DNA of 14,849 nt from an uncultured Bacteroidales bacterium. GTDB lineage: Bacteria; Bacteroidota; Bacteroidia; Bacteroidales; UBA4417. Below the pieces are notes generated by a model. It worked only from the letters and a program-made list of their open reading frames with translations, was not told the origin of the DNA and did not search any database. Below, piece after piece: positions 6,518 to 14,442 of this stretch (the stretch's first letter is position 1; each line of letters begins with the position of its first letter). A program made the translations under genes and the position numbers. The stretch is taken from NCBI GenBank assembly GCA_937965665.1, contig CALCJE010000015.1:1-14849 (forward strand). Reading direction: 5' to 3'.

Positions 6518-8305
6518 TTAATCGAGTTTCAGTACAGCAAGGAATGCACTTTGAGGCACTTCTATATTCCCAATCTGGCGCATGCGTTTTTTCCCTTTCT
6601 TCTGTTTTTCGAGCAATTTCCGCTTACGCGAAATATCGCCGCCATAACATTTGGCAATAACGTCTTTACGAAGCGGTTTAATGGTTTCGCGGGCAATAAT
6701 CTTGGCCCCGATGGCGGCCTGTATGGCAACCTCGTACTGCTGCCTGGGTATCAGTTCTTTCAGTTTTTCGCAAATGCGGCGGCCAAAATTATAGGCGTTT
6801 TCACGATGTATCAGGGTGCTGAGGGCGTCAACAGGATCGCCGTTCAGCAGTATATCCAGTTTTACCAGGTCGGCTTTGCGGTAATCGGAAATGTGATAGT
6901 CGAAGGAAGCATATCCTTTCGAAATGCTTTTGAGTTTATCGTAGAAATCGATTACAATTTCGCCCAGTGGCAGATCGAAACTCAGCTCAACACGATCCTG
7001 GGTAAGGTAAACCTGGTTACGCAGAGTACCGCGTTTTTCGAGGCACAGTTTCATGATTGCACCCTGGTAATCGGATTTTGAAATTACCTGTGCAGCTATA
7101 AAAGGTTCGTAAATATCGTCAATCCAGGTAACATCGGGCATGCCTGATGGATTGTGCACTTCCAGTTCTTCACCTTTGGTCGTGATAATTTTATACATTA
7201 CGTTAGGAACCGTGGAAATCACGTCCATGTTAAATTCGCGATCGAGACGTTCCTGAACAATTTCCATATGCAGCAAACCCAGAAAACCGCAGCGGAATCC
7301 AAACCCAAGCGCTGCCGACGACTCAGGCTCAAAAGTGAGCGATGCGTCGTTAAGCTGGAGTTTTTCGATGGAGGCACGCAGTTCTTCATAATCGTCGGCA
7401 TCAACCGGGTAAACCCCTGCAAAAACCATGGGTTTAACATTCGAAAAGCCTTCGATGGCAGCGGCGCATGGCCTGTCGACATGCGTAATAGTATCGCCTA
7501 CTTTAATTTCTTTGGCAGTTTTTATACCCGAAATAATATAGCCAACATCGCCGGTGGTGAGCATGTCGGTAGGTTTTTGCTGTAATTTCAGCAGCCCGAT
7601 TTCTTCTGCTTTATACTCTTTTCCGGTATTTACAAATTTCACAAGGTCGCCTTTGCGGATCTGCCCGTTGAAAATGCGGAAGTAAGCAATAATACCGCGG
7701 AAGGAGTTAAAGAGTGAATCGAAAATAAGCGCCTGGAGCGGTGCTTCGGGGTCGCCTTTGGGGGCCGGAATACGGCTGATAATGGCATCGAGTATTTCCT
7801 GTATGCCCATGCCGGTGCGGGCGCTGGCGCGGATGATGTCTTCGGGTTTGCAGCCGATCAGTTCAATAATCTGGTCTTCCACCTCATCGGGCATGGCCGA
7901 ATCCATGTCCATTTTATTCATCACCGGGATGATTTCCAGGTCGTGTTCCAATGCCAGGTAAAGGTTCGAAATGGTTTGTGCCTGTATGCCATGGGTGGCG
8001 TCGACAATTAGCAAGGCACCTTCGCATGCTGCAATAGCCCGTGAAACTTCGTACGAAAAATCGACGTGCCCCGGGGTATCAATCAGGTTCAGTTCGTACT
8101 TTACCCCATTGCGATGGTAATCCATACGAATGGCATGACTCTTAATGGTGATGCCGCGTTCGCGTTCAAGGTCCATGTCGTCGAGCACCTGGTTCTGTAA
8201 CTGGCGTTCGGTAAGGGTTCCGGTTGTTTCAAGCAGCCTGTCGGCAAGGGTGCTTTTACCGTGATCAATATGTGCAATGATGCAAAAGTTCCTGATGTGT
8301 TCCAT
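6518..8305 (-). CDS. lepA: Translation elongation factor 4 (LepA), ribosome back-translocase GTPase
   Basis: This 595-residue protein has the full LepA architecture. The GTPase domain shows G1 AHIDHGKST (11-19), the switch-I segment ERERGITIKS (about 47-56), G3 DTPGH (76-80) and G4 NKMD (130-133). EF-Tu-like domain II and two EF-G-like domains follow. The LepA-specific C-terminal domain ends in KRMRQIGNIEVPQSAFLAVL, the family signature. LepA is a cytoplasmic GTPase acting on the ribosome in initiation or elongation under stress. I chose the ATG at 8305 because the upstream 16 codons of the open frame (from 8353) are not conserved in the family, and a -7-type promoter box sits inside them. 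No partner gene adjoins it. Confidence 0.96.
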   Translation of the reverse strand: MEHIRNFCIIAHIDHGKSTLADRLLETTGTLTERQLQNQVLDDMDLERERGITIKSHAIRMDYHRNGVKYELNLIDTPGHVDFSYEVSRAIAACEGALLIVDATHGIQAQTISNLYLALEHDLEIIPVMNKMDMDSAMPDEVEDQIIELIGCKPEDIIRASARTGMGIQEILDAIISRIPAPKGDPEAPLQALIFDSLFNSFRGIIAYFRIFNGQIRKGDLVKFVNTGKEYKAEEIGLLKLQQKPTDMLTTGDVGYIISGIKTAKEIKVGDTITHVDRPCAAAIEGFSNVKPMVFAGVYPVDADDYEELRASIEKLQLNDASLTFEPESSAALGFGFRCGFLGLLHMEIVQERLDREFNMDVISTVPNVMYKIITTKGEELEVHNPSGMPDVTWIDDIYEPFIAAQVISKSDYQGAIMKLCLEKRGTLRNQVYLTQDRVELSFDLPLGEIVIDFYDKLKSISKGYASFDYHISDYRKADLVKLDILLNGDPVDALSTLIHRENAYNFGRRICEKLKELIPRQQYEVAIQAAIGAKIIARETIKPLRKDVIAKCYGGDISRKRKLLEKQKKGKKRMRQIGNIEVPQSAFLAVLKLD

Positions 8306-8310
8306 TGCCG

Positions 8311-8318
8311 CAAAGGTA
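8311..8318 (-). promoter_or_regulatory. -7-type promoter box immediately upstream of lepA
   Basis: TACCTTTG on the minus strand matches TAnnTTTG exactly and ends only 5 bases before the chosen ATG at 8305. If used, transcription would start at or next to the start codon, giving a leaderless or nearly leaderless mRNA. No good -33 TTTG is seen at the expected distance, so this is tentative. Confidence 0.35.
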
Positions 8319-8678
8319 TAAAAAACAGAGCAATTTTTTAACATATGTTGCACCAGGGTTTTTGTTTTGCCGGCAGTACCAGGGATTATCCTCTTTTAAA
8401 TATAATTTTGCGAGTAAAAGGCACCACTGAAAGTATAACCCGCAAAACATTATAAATGGATTTAAATAGATTATGTAACCAATTGCAAGGCCTGGCACTA
8501 TTTGCTATCTGTCTGTTTAGTAATTATATATGAAAATATTCAGAAATTCCGAAACCTTCAAAAGCGTTTAAAAATCAAGGTGCCTAAATTCAGATACCCA
8601 AAAAATTTCAAACCCCTTCCCCCGACAGGCAAGCGTTAAACCAGAATAAATTGCAGCTTTGTCGTTCCATCTCTCAAT

Positions 8679-8715
8679 AACTTTGTAACTCTGTAACCCT
8701 GAAACTCTGAAACCC
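8679..8715. repeat. Short imperfect tandem repeat, 8-base unit
   Basis: About 4.6 copies of an 8-base unit, consensus AAC(T/C)CTG(T/A) with the first copy having TT in the middle, lie head to tail in the lepA-GAPDH spacer. Each copy differs from its neighbour at one or two positions. No function is evident. Confidence 0.6.
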
Positions 8716-8835
8716 AATTTTTAGCTGGCAAACCAGAACCCCAGGAATGCTGTTTTACTATGCCGGCCTATGAAAGTGTATTCATATCAGATCAACTTTT
8801 TGAGTACCGGTATTTTAACATCTTTTCAGTGTTTC

Positions 8836-8870
8836 TTGTATGATTCATAAAAGTATTATACTTACTTTTG
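8836..8870 (+). promoter_or_regulatory. Promoter of the GAPDH gene
   Basis: TACTTTTG (8863-8870) matches the Bacteroidetes -7 box exactly, with TTG (8836-8838) 24 bases upstream, slightly farther than usual for a -33 element. The predicted leader is about 40 A/T-rich bases without a Shine-Dalgarno sequence, as is typical of highly expressed Bacteroidetes genes. Confidence 0.6.
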
Positions 8871-8915
8871 CAAAGGATTTCAACAAAGTAACACATCTTT
8901 AAAAATCAATATATT

Positions 8916-9917
8916 ATGACAAAAATTAAAGTTGGTATCAATGGTTTTGGTCGTATCGGCCGCCTTGTTTTCCGCGCATCAACACTTCGCGACGATATCG
9001 ATGTTGTAGCTATCAACGATCTGATCGACGCCAATTACATGGCTTACATGCTGAAATATGATTCAGTTCACGGACAGTTTAAAGGTACTGTTGATGTAAA
9101 AGACGGCAACCTGATTGTTAACGGCCGCACTATCCGTGTTACCGCCTGCAAAAATCCTGCCGATATCAAATGGTCGGAAGTAGGCGCTGATTACGTTGCT
9201 GAATGTACCGGTTTATTCCTCACAGCCGAAACCTGTAAAGCCCATATCGACGGTGGTGCTAAACGCGTTATCATGTCGGCTCCTTCGAAGGACGATACAA
9301 AAATGTTTGTTTACGGTGTTAACCATAAAGAATATGCTGGTGAGCAAATTATCAGCAATGCTTCATGCACCACCAACTGTCTTGCTCCGCTGGTAAAAGT
9401 TATTCACGATAATTTTGGTATTGTTGAAGGTCTCATGACTACAGTTCATGCAACCACAGCAACCCAGAAAACTGTTGACGGACCTTCAGCTAAAGACTGG
9501 CGTGGCGGACGTGCTGCAGGTGGCAACATTATTCCTTCATCAACCGGAGCTGCAAAAGCTGCTGCAAAGGTTATCCCTGCAATGAAAGGCAAACTTACAG
9601 GTATGTCGTTCCGCGTTCCTACGCTCGATGTATCAGTTGTTGACCTGACCTGCCGCCTCGAAAAAGCTACTACCTACGACGAAATCAAAGCTGCTGTTAA
9701 AGCTGCTGCTGATGGCGAATTAAAAGGTATACTTGGTTATACTGAGGATGCAGTTGTTTCGAGCGACTTCGTTGGCGATTCACGCACTTCCATTTTCGAT
9801 GCTGAAGCTGGTATCATGCTCAATGCTAACTTTGTTAAACTTGTTTCGTGGTACGATAACGAGTGGGGTTATTCGAACAAAGTTCTCGATATGCTTGCTC
9901 ACATGGCCACCGCTTAA
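8916..9917 (+). CDS. Glyceraldehyde-3-phosphate dehydrogenase, type I (NAD-type)
   Basis: This 333-residue glycolytic enzyme oxidises glyceraldehyde 3-phosphate to 1,3-bisphosphoglycerate. It has the GINGFGRIGR dinucleotide-binding loop (7-16), an acidic residue after the second strand (AINDLID, Asp35) that favours NAD over NADP, and the active-site SNASCTTNC with Cys151 as nucleophile and His178 (in TTVHATT) as its base. The C-terminal WYDNEWGYS (312-320) is intact. Length and all key residues are normal for the family. It is the only plus-strand gene in the window, with its own promoter and terminator, and codon choice looks biased as in highly expressed genes. It supplies the NADH that AdhE in the neighbouring fermentation cluster can reoxidise; this functional link is inference, as the two are transcribed convergently and separately. 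Confidence 0.97.
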   Translation: MTKIKVGINGFGRIGRLVFRASTLRDDIDVVAINDLIDANYMAYMLKYDSVHGQFKGTVDVKDGNLIVNGRTIRVTACKNPADIKWSEVGADYVAECTGLFLTAETCKAHIDGGAKRVIMSAPSKDDTKMFVYGVNHKEYAGEQIISNASCTTNCLAPLVKVIHDNFGIVEGLMTTVHATTATQKTVDGPSAKDWRGGRAAGGNIIPSSTGAAKAAAKVIPAMKGKLTGMSFRVPTLDVSVVDLTCRLEKATTYDEIKAAVKAAADGELKGILGYTEDAVVSSDFVGDSRTSIFDAEAGIMLNANFVKLVSWYDNEWGYSNKVLDMLAHMATA

Positions 9918-9937
9918 TCCGGTGCTTTTGTAATAAA

Positions 9938-9965
9938 AAAAGAGCTGCTTTCGGGCAGCTCTTTT
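9938..9965 (+). terminator. Rho-independent terminator of the GAPDH gene
   Basis: A perfect 11-bp stem (9938-9948 with 9955-9965, arm AAAAGAGCTGC) with a 6-base loop ends in a T-rich run. It begins 20 bases after the stop codon. Confidence 0.9.
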
Positions 9966-10010
9966 GTTTTATAGACTTCAGTATATTGATGTCCGGTTAA
10001 AATATTATTT

Positions 10011-10146
10011 CGTCCCTAACGGGACTTTCGGGAAATCACAATTTGCTTTCTACCAACATTCAGCCCCTAATGGGGCTGTCCCGTCAGGGACAAAATGTTG
10101 GTAGAAAATAAAATATCCCCAGGTGAAGTGAAGTCCCGTAGGGACG
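10011..10146. repeat. Nested palindromic (REP/MITE-like) intergenic element
   Basis: This is a stack of inverted repeats between convergent genes. The outer pair are two short palindromes, GTCCC-taac-GGGAC (10012-10025) and GTCCC-gta-GGGAC (10133-10145). Inside them is a perfect 14-bp inverted repeat, TTTCTACCAACATT (10047-10060) with its complement at 10094-10107. Its centre holds two more hairpins, CAGCCCC-taat-GGGGCTG (10061-10078) and GTCCC-gtca-GGGAC (10078-10091). There is no ORF, so any mobility would depend on a transposase elsewhere. Short GTCCC/GGGAC palindromes joined to a TACCAACATT arm are, from memory, a recurrent intergenic theme in Bacteroidetes genomes. As RNA it would fold strongly in either direction and may also stop or protect transcripts. 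Confidence 0.75.
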
Positions 10147-10223
10147 ATATATATCATGTATTATAGCGTTTTCTGCTTTTTTTACCGGATAACAATGATT
10201 TCAGTATTGTGTTCTGAATATAT

Positions 10224-11666
10224 CTAATGAGAGCAATTGCAGAATTTTTCTGAATTCTGGGCAAAAAAACGTTTGGCATCCCTCGGAAATTCATGACTAC
10301 ATGGCCCGGCAATACAACCTCCTTCGCATGACATTACTTCAATGAGCTGGCCTTCGGCTTTTTTTGTACGTGCATAGTTACTGAGCATGCGCAGCTGTTT
10401 TTTGTCAAGCCCGTTAACAACCTGCACTTCGATAGCGTGTTTGCTTTGAGATTGTACAGCGGCTGCAACACCTCCCGACAAACAATACTTTCTCGAGTTT
10501 TCATCAATGCTTTCGTTTAAGGGAATATTTTCGCATTCCACAACCGGGATATTCCATGCATTGAGCAGGCAAGCCAGTTCCTCAAAAGTCATCACCCAAT
10601 CCACATCCGGATTTTCACGTCCTTCTTTGCGTTTTGCTATACAAGGGCCTATAAAAACTACAGGATCACCGGCGAATTGCTCCTTACATTTTTTTGCAGT
10701 AATAGCCATGGGCGATGGAGTATCCGAAATATATGGCAGTATACCCGGCACATGCTTGTTTGCTGCCAATACCCACGAGGCACAGCAGGAGGTAGTCATA
10801 AATTCCTGTCCCTGCCCGATTTTATGGATGAGTTCTTCAGTTTCCAGGCGGGTAGTCTCCATAGCTCCTTCAGCAGCCTCCACAACTTGGGTAAAGCCCA
10901 GTTTATAAAGCGCGTCAACCATTGATCCCGGTTCAGCCTTAAATTGGCTGAAAATGGAAGGGGCTATTACCGCGATAATAGGAATTTGATGCTTCAGATA
11001 ATACATGATTTCGAGCATCTCGGATGTTTCGAGAATGGATCCAAAAGGGCAGGCATTTACACATTTCCCGCAAAGGATACATTTTTCTTCATCTATTTTT
11101 TCGATGCCATTTTCGTCCTTGCTGATGGCGCCAACCGGGCACGATTCCTCGCAGGGTACCGGCATATAAATGATGGAATGGTACGGGCACAGATCCTTAC
11201 AAATGCCACAGTTTACACATCCTTCAGGATCAATATATGCTTTGCCTTCGGTTGTACGCGAGATGGCTTTTTTCGGGCAATTATTGATACATGGTTGAGC
11301 GATGCAGCCTTTACACAGGTTACTGATGATATAGTTTGCCTTTACACAGGAAGTACAAGCTTCGTCGACCACAGTCAGAAACCTGGAAACCTTTTCTGTC
11401 CGATCGAGTGCCATCCTTGCATAATGCGACAGGGGATCGAGTTCATCCTTTTCATCACTGCGGTCGAAACCGAGGATGGCCATGGTTTTATATTTTACAA
11501 CAGCCCTCATTTTGTGAACACAGCAGCGTTCGTTACCGTTCAGCCGGTTGCTGATTTCGAGGGGGATACGGTCAATATTTTTACATAACTGGTCTTCGCG
11601 GTATAATTCGGCCATACGGGTCATAACATCGCGGCGAATTATCATCACGTTATTTACAAATGCCAT
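10224..11666 (-). CDS. [FeFe] hydrogenase, group B-like, with ferredoxin-type Fe-S domains
   Basis: This 480-residue protein has a short N-terminal region with Cys48-Cys49, then a ferredoxin-like block with [4Fe-4S] motifs at Cys150/153/156/160 and Cys196/199/202/206 and extra cysteines at 104, 107, 118, 121, 126, 130, 172 and 176. The catalytic H-cluster domain follows. L1 is TSCCASW (292-298), L2 is GPCIAK (340-345) and L3 is SCEGGCIAGPC (446-456). All four cysteines expected to hold the H-cluster (295, 342, 447, 451), the proton-relay Cys294 and Lys345 are present. The L2 and L3 forms point to group B rather than the well-studied group A. The usual Pro of TSCCP is Ala here. It probably evolves H2 from reduced ferredoxin. 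No HydE/F/G maturation genes are in the window. I chose 11666 because the extra 27 codons up to 11747 run through a hairpin and look untranslated. The gene ends in TAG. Confidence 0.85.
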   Translation of the reverse strand: MAFVNNVMIIRRDVMTRMAELYREDQLCKNIDRIPLEISNRLNGNERCCVHKMRAVVKYKTMAILGFDRSDEKDELDPLSHYARMALDRTEKVSRFLTVVDEACTSCVKANYIISNLCKGCIAQPCINNCPKKAISRTTEGKAYIDPEGCVNCGICKDLCPYHSIIYMPVPCEESCPVGAISKDENGIEKIDEEKCILCGKCVNACPFGSILETSEMLEIMYYLKHQIPIIAVIAPSIFSQFKAEPGSMVDALYKLGFTQVVEAAEGAMETTRLETEELIHKIGQGQEFMTTSCCASWVLAANKHVPGILPYISDTPSPMAITAKKCKEQFAGDPVVFIGPCIAKRKEGRENPDVDWVMTFEELACLLNAWNIPVVECENIPLNESIDENSRKYCLSGGVAAAVQSQSKHAIEVQVVNGLDKKQLRMLSNYARTKKAEGQLIEVMSCEGGCIAGPCSHEFPRDAKRFFAQNSEKFCNCSH

Positions 11667-11703
11667 TTTAAAGTTTTTTCGATGAAACGTAGGTAAAAGA
11701 ACT

Positions 11704-11745
11704 GTTCCTTTCCTGATCATAAATTGGGATGAGCAGGAAAAGAAC
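11704..11745 (-). other. Intercistronic hairpin between adhE and the hydrogenase gene
   Basis: In the minus-strand RNA, 11745-11734 pairs with 11715-11704 over 12 positions with one G-U pair, leaving an 18-base loop. It lies between the adhE stop codon (11763) and the hydrogenase start (11666). Only a weak U-rich stretch (UUCUUUU) follows, so it would be a leaky terminator, a processing site or an mRNA-end stabiliser. A box one base off the consensus (TACGTTTC, 11691-11684) follows it and could be a weak internal promoter. Confidence 0.5.
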
Positions 11746-11762
11746 AATCTGCAGGAATCTGG

Positions 11763-14426
11763 TTACACAGAGGCTTTGGGAAGACCTTCGTATGCACTGA
11801 TGTACAATTCCCTGATTTCGCTGATGGACGGATACCTTGGATTGGCCCCGGTGCATTGGTCGTCGAAAGCAAGTTCCGACAACTGGTCCAGTTGCTGGTA
11901 GAATGCTTTTTCGGGAACACCTGCTTCTCTGATGCTTGCCGGAATGCCTACAGCAGCTTTCAGTTTATCGACGGCAGCAATGAGCCCTTCTACTTTTTCC
12001 TCGGGGGTACTGCCTTGTATGCCGAGGTAATCGGCCATGCGGGCATAGCGGTAAATGGCATCAGGGTATTTATATTGCGGGAAAGTGGCTTGCTTGCGCG
12101 GTGAATTGGTAGCATTGAAATGAATAACATCGTTAATAATCAATGCATTGGCAAGGCCATGTGCAACATGAAACTCAGAACCCAACTTGTGTGCCATGGA
12201 GTGGCAAACTCCCAGGAATGCATTGGCAAAGGCAATTCCGGCAAGAGTTGCCGCATAATGCATTTTTTCGCGGGCTTTCTGGTTTTCGCTGCCTTCTTTT
12301 ACGGATGGCTCAAGGTATTTGAAAATAAGGCGGGCCGACTCAAGGGCATAAGGATTAGTAAATTCAGTTGCAAAAACTGATACCATTGCTTCCAGCGAAT
12401 GCGTAAGTGCATCAATCCCCGACCAGGCAGCCAGTTTTGCAGGCATGGTCATGACAAATTCAGGATCGATAATGGCCATATTCGGTGTAAGTGAATAGTC
12501 GGCAATTGGATATTTGATACCGGTTTTTTCGTCGGTTACCACGGCAAACGGAGTTACTTCCGACCCGGTTCCCGAAGTGGTGGGTATGGCAACCATCATC
12601 GCTTTTTTACCCAGTTCGGGGAAGGCATATATGCGTTTGCGGATGTCCATAAAGCGTAAAGCAAGCCCTTCGAATTCCATTTCAGGATGCTCGTACATCA
12701 GCCACATAATTTTGGCTGCATCCATGGCTGATCCGCCGCCCAGCGCAATAATAATATCGGGTTGAAAAGTGCTTATGTTTGCCAGCCCTTTCTTTACGGT
12801 TGCCAGTGTTGGATCGGGTTCAACCTCGTAAAAAATATTGGTTTCAATTTGCAGGTTACCCAGATGCTGAACTACCTTTTCGCAGTATCCCAGGTCGTAA
12901 ATAGGTTTGTCGGTAACTATAAAAGCCCTTTTTTTGCCGGCTAAGTCAGTAAGAGCAACGGGCAGACAGCCGGTTTTAAAGTATATTTTTTCGGGCATGC
13001 GCAGCCATAGCATATTCTCTCTCCTTTCGGCATTGGTTTTTATATTGATAAGGTGTTTTATGCCTACATTTTCGCTCACTGAGTTTCCGCCCCACGAACC
13101 ACAACCCAGGGTGAGCGACGGCTCAAGCCGGAAGTTGTAAATATCGCCGATGGCACCCTGCGAAGCGGGCATATTGATCAGCAGGCGGCCTGCTTTAATC
13201 AGTGAGCTGAAGGACTCAATACGCTCCTTGTTGTTCGGATTGGTGTAAAGTACCGAGGTGTGACCGATACCGCCGAATTTTACGAGCTGGGTGGCGATAA
13301 GTTCGGCTGTTTTAAAATCAGCTGCTTTATAAAGTGCCAGTATAGGCGAAAGTTTTTCGTAGGTAAAGGGTTCGCTGGCACTGATTTCGATTGTTTCGCC
13401 AATCAGAACCTTTGTATTTTCGGGTACTTTAATTCCCGACATTAGTGCAATTTGAAATGCCGATTGCCCTACGATGGCCGAATTCAGGTGGCCGTTAACC
13501 AGCATGGTTTTGCCAACTTTTTCTTTTTCTTCGGCATTCAGGATATACGCACTGTTTTCGACCAGCAATTGCTTTACTGTTTCGTACACACTTTCAACAA
13601 CCACCAGCGATTGTTCCGATGCGCAAATCATACCGTTATCAAAGGTTTTCGACATCAATACCGAGCTTACAGCCATTTTCAGGTTTGCAGTTTCATCAAT
13701 AATGGCTGGCGTATTACCGGCGCCAACACCAATGGCAGGGATACCCGACGAGTATGCAGCCTTTACCATTCCGGGTCCGCCGGTGGCAAGGATCAGGTTC
13801 AGATCGCGGTGGTGCATCAGGTACTGCGAGGCTTCAACGGTGGGTGTTTCAATCCAGCCTATGATTCCTTCGGGGGCCCCGGCTTCAACGGCGGCATTCA
13901 AAATTACCCTTGCGGCTTCAATGGTTGAGCGGGCTGCCCTGGGATGTGGCGAAAAAATGATCCCGTTACGGGTCTTCAGCGATATCAGCGCCTTAAAAAT
14001 AGCGGTCGACGTAGGATTGGTGGTAGGTACAATGCCTGCAATTACACCCACGGGTTCGGCATATTTACGTATACCAAAAGTGTGATCTTCTTCAATGAGG
14101 CCTACTGTTTTTTCGTCTTTGTACTTGTTGTAGATGTACTCGGAAGCAAACTGGTTTTTAATAACCTTGTCTTCAATTACGCCCATGCCGGTTTCTTCAA
14201 CAGCCATGCGAGCCAGCCTGATGCGGTTAGCCGAAGCAGCAAAAGCGGCCTTACGGAAAATTTCATCTACCTGTTTCTGCGAGAACGAGCGGTATATTTT
14301 CTGTGCTTTTACCACTTGCTGAATGGTTTGCTCAATGGCGGCAAACCGGTTTTCGATGTTTATTTCAAGGTTTACCGGGGCTTTCTCCTCGTCTATTACA
14401 GTTGTTATGTTTTCTGTCTTTTTCAT
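11763..14426 (-). CDS. adhE: Bifunctional acetaldehyde-CoA/alcohol dehydrogenase
   Basis: This 887-residue fusion reduces acetyl-CoA to acetaldehyde and then to ethanol, using two NADH. The N-terminal CoA-acylating aldehyde dehydrogenase (about 25-460) has PTTNPTSTAIFK (134-145), the glycine-rich ATGGPGMV (214-221) and the nucleophile Cys268 in DNGMICASEQ. The C-terminal iron-dependent alcohol dehydrogenase (about 480-880) has the GGGSAMDAAK nucleotide-binding loop (563-572) and the Fe ligands Asp672, His676, His742 and His756, whose spacing matches FucO-type enzymes. Length and domain order are normal; AdhE is known to form spirosome filaments. It lies 16 bases after the small [2Fe-2S] gene and 96 bases before the hydrogenase gene on the same strand, suggesting one fermentative operon. 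Its promoter must be farther right, outside the window, unless it lies within the upstream genes. Confidence 0.97.
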   Translation of the reverse strand: MKKTENITTVIDEEKAPVNLEINIENRFAAIEQTIQQVVKAQKIYRSFSQKQVDEIFRKAAFAASANRIRLARMAVEETGMGVIEDKVIKNQFASEYIYNKYKDEKTVGLIEEDHTFGIRKYAEPVGVIAGIVPTTNPTSTAIFKALISLKTRNGIIFSPHPRAARSTIEAARVILNAAVEAGAPEGIIGWIETPTVEASQYLMHHRDLNLILATGGPGMVKAAYSSGIPAIGVGAGNTPAIIDETANLKMAVSSVLMSKTFDNGMICASEQSLVVVESVYETVKQLLVENSAYILNAEEKEKVGKTMLVNGHLNSAIVGQSAFQIALMSGIKVPENTKVLIGETIEISASEPFTYEKLSPILALYKAADFKTAELIATQLVKFGGIGHTSVLYTNPNNKERIESFSSLIKAGRLLINMPASQGAIGDIYNFRLEPSLTLGCGSWGGNSVSENVGIKHLINIKTNAERRENMLWLRMPEKIYFKTGCLPVALTDLAGKKRAFIVTDKPIYDLGYCEKVVQHLGNLQIETNIFYEVEPDPTLATVKKGLANISTFQPDIIIALGGGSAMDAAKIMWLMYEHPEMEFEGLALRFMDIRKRIYAFPELGKKAMMVAIPTTSGTGSEVTPFAVVTDEKTGIKYPIADYSLTPNMAIIDPEFVMTMPAKLAAWSGIDALTHSLEAMVSVFATEFTNPYALESARLIFKYLEPSVKEGSENQKAREKMHYAATLAGIAFANAFLGVCHSMAHKLGSEFHVAHGLANALIINDVIHFNATNSPRKQATFPQYKYPDAIYRYARMADYLGIQGSTPEEKVEGLIAAVDKLKAAVGIPASIREAGVPEKAFYQQLDQLSELAFDDQCTGANPRYPSISEIRELYISAYEGLPKASV

Positions 14427-14442
14427 AATTGTCTGTTTTGTA

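Larger units (their letters stand above)
8306..8915. other. Divergent intergenic region between lepA and GAPDH genes
   Basis: This 610-base stretch between two divergently transcribed genes holds the lepA -7-like box at its left end, the GAPDH promoter at its right end and a short 8-base tandem repeat at 8679-8715. An exact TAACTTTG box on the plus strand (8678-8685) overlaps the first repeat unit and could be a second, more distant GAPDH promoter, though the nearest TTTG is only 16 bases upstream. I see no convincing gene or known RNA in the rest. Confidence 0.5.

Noticed and set aside
8306..8353. Longer lepA start at 8353
   Set aside because: The family begins at MEHIRNF; the extra 16 codons are not conserved and contain a promoter-like box.
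8265..8498. Minus-strand open frame of 77 codons at the start of lepA
   Set aside because: It overlaps lepA in another frame, has low-quality composition and no similarity I recognise.
10011..10146. CRISPR array
   Set aside because: The repeats are inverted and nested, with no regular spacers and no cas gene nearby.
10944..11588. Plus-strand open frame of 214 codons opposite the hydrogenase gene
   Set aside because: It is antisense to clear Fe-S and H-cluster coding sequence, shows no family motif and has no promoter box.
11667..11747. Longer hydrogenase start at 11747
   Set aside because: The 27 extra codons run through an intercistronic hairpin and resemble no hydrogenase N-terminus; the ATG at 11666 starts the recognisable region.
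13474..14085. Plus-strand open frame of 203 codons opposite adhE
   Set aside because: It mirrors the well-conserved aldehyde dehydrogenase domain and has no independent support.
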